Source of the DNA: Bacilli bacterium
GTDB taxonomy: Bacteria; Bacillota_I; Bacilli_A; RF39; UBA660
Length of the DNA: 7,009 nucleotides
Assembly: GCA_017411235.1 (NCBI GenBank)
Contig: JAFPMR010000148.1
Location: forward strand, 1 to 7,009
Direction: 5' to 3'
Positions 4,701 through 7,009 of the stretch are shown here, one piece after another. The notes below the pieces were generated by a model. It had not been told where the DNA came from. It searched no databases and was given only the letters and a program-made list of their open reading frames with translations. The position numbers and the translations under genes are program-made. The number at the start of each line of letters is the position of its first letter. Positions within the stretch are counted from its first letter, which is position 1.

Positions 4701-7009
4701 TAAGTCATTTAGGAACTACAGTTACAAGTACAAATTTTGGTCAACCATTTACGTTCCCAGAGGCTCCTACAAAACCAGATGTATACCATACATTTGCTGG
4801 TTGGAAGGAAGCTGTTGATAATGGACAAACATATCAAGCTGGAGATTCTATAGTTGTTAATTCACCACATACTTATGTTGCTACTTGGGATTTAACTACT
4901 CAATTTAGTATTGGATATAATTTAAATGGTGGAAACTATGGAGAACATCATCCTTACTATTATGCTTTGAATTCAAATAATGTTATAATTAGCGAACCAG
5001 AAAAAGATGGTTATAGATTCACTGGATGGAGTGATGTTCTTGAACATGCTACAGTTGACGAAGATGGTATCTTACATATTACAGGAAATCCTGGAAACAT
5101 CGAATTAGAAGCTCATTGGTATCAAACTAGATACAATATTGCTTATAATTATGATGGTGGAACAGGAACAAATCCTGTGGCATTTGATTTAGATTTAAAT
5201 AATAGTGCTACTATTAACTTACAAGAACCTACAAAGGCTGGATATAGATTCGACGGTTGGTCAATTAGTGGAGCTAATGCTACTGTAACTGGAAATACTA
5301 TTACTGTTAGTGTTCCTCAAGGTGGCCAACAAACAGATTTAATAGTTACTGCTAAGTGGATTCAAAATGTATTTAATATTACTTATGATTATGATGGAGG
5401 AACTGCTACAAATGCAGCTACAATAACTCTTGATCAACAAAATAATGGAACACTTCAATTAAATGTTCCAACTAAGACTGGTTATGAATTTGTTAATTGG
5501 ACTGTTCTATCTGGAACTGCAACTGTAGAAAACAATATCTTAACAGTTACTGATGCTAGTGATATTGCATTAAAAGCTAATTATAGACAAGTTGTATTTA
5601 ATATTACATATGATTACTTTGGAGGTACTATAACTGGTACAAATCCAACTACATACGAAGCAGATAGTTTTGAATCAGTTGTCATTACTGCACCTAATAA
5701 AGATTATTATCAATTTGCAGGATGGACAACAGATAATCCAAATATTACTGTTTCAACTAATGGTAACTTAAGAATCGAAGGTAATCCAACTGATGTTAAG
5801 TTAACTGCTACATATAATCCAAGACAATTTAATGTTACTTATGTAGAAAAAGAAAATAATGAAGTTGTAACTACTTATGGTTCTCATACATGTACATTTG
5901 GAGTTGCTTGTGATATTCAAGTTACTTCTCCTACAAAAGCTGATAGAGACTTTAAGTATTGGAAGAGTGATGTAGGAACTATTTATCCTGCAGGAAGTAA
6001 GATATTTGCTCTTACTGATATGGAATTAACTGCTGAATGGGATTCAGTACATACATATACTATTACTTATAACTTAAGAGGTGGAGAATTCACTGGTAAC
6101 GTTATTAGAGTATATAATCATGGTGATACTGTTTCATTACCAACTGCAGAGTTCGTATCTAAGACTGGTTATGTATTTACTAAGTGGAGTGAAACAGAAA
6201 GCTGTGATGCTGATCCTGTTACTCAAATAACTGAAGGTACTGAAAACAAAGAATTCTACGCATGTTATAACGCAAATAATTATGCTATTAATTATTATAC
6301 TGATGATACATTTGCAGAAGTTTATGATAATAATTCAGGCGAATATGCATATGGAACTTCTCATACTGTTCCAACATATGTAAGTTCTGATATGGATAAA
6401 GTATTCATTCATTGGAAAGGTAATAACAATAGAATTTATCTTCCAGGTGAAACTATTGTAGTTACTGAAGCTATTAACTTATATCCTGAGTTATATCCTG
6501 TAAATCATGATGAACCTCCTGTAACTCATAGTATTACTTATAATTTCAATGGAGGTAATGATCCTATCGGTGGTAGTCTAGTTGGTAGATATACCGAAGG
6601 TGATACTTTCGAATTAGGTACTATTACTAGAGATGGTTATACATTTGCTGGATGGTATGACGAAGAAGATAATTTAGTTACTTCTGTAGCTGGTAAGACT
6701 TCTGACTTAGTATTACATGCTACATGGACTGCTTCTACATACACTATTAACTTCTATGTTGGTAGTGAATTAGTTGAAACAAAGACATTGAATGCTGGTG
6801 AGCATTATGCTAAACATCATTATCTTGATGCACAATCTGCTGATGCCACAGCTATAAATGCTGATACAGGTGAAGAAGCATATTACTTTGCATCAGGTTG
6901 GGCATACTACGGAAGTAATGAAGTTGTATTCCCATATGAATATGATTTCGGTGAATTAATTACAAGTAATCCAGTAGTTAATTTAAGTGCTGTTATAGAT
7001 CCTGATGAA
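1664..7009 (+). CDS. Giant secreted InlB-repeat surface protein, 3' end outside window
   Basis: The frame is open for 1782 codons from ATG 1664 to the last base, with no stop, so the gene is 3'-incomplete. A signal peptide (residues 1-25) ends V-K-A before KDYALSEE. A unique N-terminal domain (about 26-119) and a Gly-rich linker (about 120-133) follow, then at least 21 tandem InlB B-type repeats (about 134 to the end) of 71-96 residues. The repeat consensus is roughly (Y/F)-x-I-x-Y-D-x-N-G-G ... P-T-K-x-G-Y-x-F-x-G-W ... L-x-A-x-W. In known proteins (listerial internalins, many large Firmicutes surface proteins) this family forms small beta domains on cell-surface stalks and adhesins. The name Flg_new does not imply a flagellum. 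About 32 tryptophans are all TGG and no TGA occurs in frame. Nineteen cysteines lie after the signal peptide, nearly all as pairs within one domain. No LPxTG motif, transmembrane anchor or catalytic motif is visible; an anchor, if any, is beyond 7009. Adhesin or stalk function is inferred from architecture. An assembly join is unlikely because the frame and codon style are continuous. Confidence 0.96.
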   Translation, partial: MKNKKILFLTIIILLFITAISDVKAKDYALSEEFATGDVEAIPDYAYVFGSYLFIEDSSRSDLNLVLASRSAYADDMFMAFYGDYYPTYGFAENNAIYDRGNIICIDHIDGERIDDDCPGSGGGGGTTPSGESFDVRFFYLDANNHPVQIGGKKTIPSGGYLNVAAVPDTTNYQKPGYRIDGWFNVENTNDFSEEENVKFDFGQAVESNLNLIIRLVPLNYTITYDFNGGILDNGANQYPANTVNCDVTDQLVGNCTTYQEVPHKDGYIFKGWSVGESGKTDQVLVNANESLVDFLVPDVNGNNSVTLYACWEAQNYTIKYMLNGGTVLTGQLEGLYNVENHIDLTNSSNKPTRAGYTFAGWCATDSQDCTNFVTTTSGYHSTLTLYAKWNPISITVKYINGASSSTRACNYGDCTVNYNNPTKAGYDFLYWEGSDGNIYRKNDPIHTTNSSITLTAKFNEGNYYEIEYNLGDDEAFDAQPITMYQYNAEGTDINLPTPIKKGFNFSKWSIVNTSTGSGTINVDNNTLSVRTAGKIVLEPTYEEKSYSVYYKYYHNGTMTEPIEIDECNYLNCSAPSISEQYNGLSIKNWNGTDGRTYAQGSRIMEPVDGLVLTAVYGVESGHSIKFYDGNQQYSGYITTFSSDYAFHLPVPTKTGYRFEGWKTKGQTANTPNYGTFINVNTVNDDLELEAIWTPIKVTVRYDLNYAGAQNNNHTEECNLYDTNCLITYVPDAREGYEFLGWSLTNSTSQLLGVNSDLLGLFSNPTTVMLHAIWKTLDYPVIYDLDGGHFDEDELNSITYFVNLDNPDIHMKKPFKEGYTFKAWVPTNAVVDGNEDATISSAGNVKLTATWTPNALSVNFKVDGRVVHGQVSSECNYDGCTILTSDPTKPGYEFEYWKVEDTGYTYKKNDTIVGFAGTITLEAVFNDGNTLEIDYKLDDGSFGSYTPIRNYVVGVGTNLPIPTKDGYTFGGWIVLDARGRETNEIIYKIDSDKTTNISLKAKWTIEGYEVKTVSHLGTTVTSTNFGQPFTFPEAPTKPDVYHTFAGWKEAVDNGQTYQAGDSIVVNSPHTYVATWDLTTQFSIGYNLNGGNYGEHHPYYYALNSNNVIISEPEKDGYRFTGWSDVLEHATVDEDGILHITGNPGNIELEAHWYQTRYNIAYNYDGGTGTNPVAFDLDLNNSATINLQEPTKAGYRFDGWSISGANATVTGNTITVSVPQGGQQTDLIVTAKWIQNVFNITYDYDGGTATNAATITLDQQNNGTLQLNVPTKTGYEFVNWTVLSGTATVENNILTVTDASDIALKANYRQVVFNITYDYFGGTITGTNPTTYEADSFESVVITAPNKDYYQFAGWTTDNPNITVSTNGNLRIEGNPTDVKLTATYNPRQFNVTYVEKENNEVVTTYGSHTCTFGVACDIQVTSPTKADRDFKYWKSDVGTIYPAGSKIFALTDMELTAEWDSVHTYTITYNLRGGEFTGNVIRVYNHGDTVSLPTAEFVSKTGYVFTKWSETESCDADPVTQITEGTENKEFYACYNANNYAINYYTDDTFAEVYDNNSGEYAYGTSHTVPTYVSSDMDKVFIHWKGNNNRIYLPGETIVVTEAINLYPELYPVNHDEPPVTHSITYNFNGGNDPIGGSLVGRYTEGDTFELGTITRDGYTFAGWYDEEDNLVTSVAGKTSDLVLHATWTASTYTINFYVGSELVETKTLNAGEHYAKHHYLDAQSADATAINADTGEEAYYFASGWAYYGSNEVVFPYEYDFGELITSNPVVNLSAVIDPDE
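1739..2020 (+). other. Unique N-terminal domain of the giant protein
   Basis: Residues about 26-119 do not fit the repeat consensus. The segment is acidic and rich in Tyr and Phe. Recognisable stretches are AIPDYAYVFGSYLF, LNLVLASRS, DDMFMAFYGDYYPTYG and RGNIICIDHIDGE. Two cysteines (105 and 118) could pair. My unverified impression is that similar 'YV.G...F ... LASR/K ... DDM...Y' segments head other large InlB-repeat proteins in gut Bacilli assemblies. It could be a capping or ligand-binding domain at the tip of the repeat rod. No enzyme motif is seen. Confidence 0.55.
2021..2062 (+). other. Gly-rich linker before the repeat array
   Basis: Residues 120-133 read GSGGGGGTTPSGES, a flexible hinge between the N-terminal domain and the first repeat. 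The same Gly-run then Thr/Pro style occurs in the linker of the upstream protein (residues 250-277). There the order is reversed, with repeats before the linker and a unique domain after it. Confidence 0.8.
2063..7009 (+). repeat. Tandem array of at least 21 InlB B-type protein repeats
   Basis: By eye, repeat starts are at 2063, 2324, 2612, 2846, 3059, 3302, 3530, 3755, 3998, 4229, 4457, 4685, 4904, 5132, 5372, 5597, 5828, 6056, 6281, 6527 and 6740. The last runs past the window or ends near it. Boundaries are good to a few residues. The first and the last visible units are the most divergent.

Three styles recur. One is classical units with a Gly-Gly or similar turn after the first strand (for example units 2, 3, 18 and 20). 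The second has a second-half insertion of the type 'ATV..N.L.V' (units 5, 9 and 13-16). The third lacks the Gly-Gly turn and has a 'Y-W...G-x-x-Y' second half (units 4, 6, 10 and 17, with relatives 12 and 19); units 4, 6, 10 and 17 carry a C-x4/5-C pair.

DNA identity between most units is low, so the array is old. Units 15 and 16 are the closest match noticed at DNA level. Confidence 0.88.
5369..5616 (+). repeat. Near-identical DNA at the starts of repeat units 15 and 16
   Basis: The 23 bases at 5369-5391 and 5594-5616 agree at 22 positions, and both junctions encode V-F-N-I-T-Y-D-Y. The spacing is 225 bases, exactly 75 codons. Unit 14 (from 5132) opens with the related YNIAYNYDGG. Such conservation in otherwise diverged repeats points to recent in-frame duplication or gene conversion within the array. 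Confidence 0.7.

Noticed and set aside
2063..7009. CRISPR-like or satellite DNA array
   Set aside because: The periodicity is at protein level (71-96 residues), with diverged DNA and no short identical repeats separated by unique spacers.
392..7009. Flagellar function suggested by the family name Flg_new
   Set aside because: The name is historical. The domain is a general extracellular repeat, and no flagellar gene or motif is present here.

Overview
This is an A+T-rich window, all on the + strand, that looks like the chromosome of a low-GC Firmicutes/Bacilli-type bacterium. The best guess is an uncultured gut lineage near the Erysipelotrichales/RF39/Mycoplasmatota border. Evidence for this is the base composition, a textbook sigma-A promoter, strong Shine-Dalgarno sites and surface proteins built from InlB B-repeats (Listeria-Bacteroides repeats, the family Pfam calls Flg_new). 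TGA is not read as tryptophan: the 1782 codons of the last gene contain no in-frame TGA and about 32 TGG codons, so the standard bacterial code applies.

Layout. (1) Positions 1-282 hold the 3' end of a conserved FAD-dependent dehydrogenase gene (COG2509-like), a housekeeping-type flavoprotein unrelated to what follows. A rho-independent terminator overlaps its stop codon. (2) A 109-base intergenic gap (283-391) carries the rest of the terminator and an extended -10 sigma-A promoter at 330-358. (3) Positions 392-1657 encode a 421-residue membrane-anchored extracellular protein. In order it has a signal-anchor helix, three InlB-type repeats, a Gly/Ser linker and an unrecognised C-terminal domain with eight cysteines. 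(4) Six bases later, an open reading frame starts at 1664 and stays open to the last base (1782 codons, no stop). It encodes a giant secreted protein with a signal peptide, a unique N-terminal domain of about 94 residues, a Gly-rich linker and at least 21 tandem InlB-type repeats. This gene fills three quarters of the window, and its C-terminus lies outside.

The second and third genes form an operon. The giant gene's Shine-Dalgarno overlaps the stop of the anchored protein, and both products combine the same repeat family with a glycine-rich linker. The simplest inference is a two-component cell-surface system, perhaps an adhesin or stalk plus a membrane-tethered partner. Function is not shown by the sequence.

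The most unusual signal is inside the giant protein. Its repeats fall into subclasses, and cysteines occur almost strictly as none or two per repeat. One subclass carries a C-x4/5-C hairpin motif in place of the usual Gly-Gly turn. Together with the twelve extracellular cysteines of the partner, this suggests a disulfide-stapled repeat rod. There are no RNA genes, mobile elements or CRISPR arrays, and no gene-free stretch longer than 300 bases.
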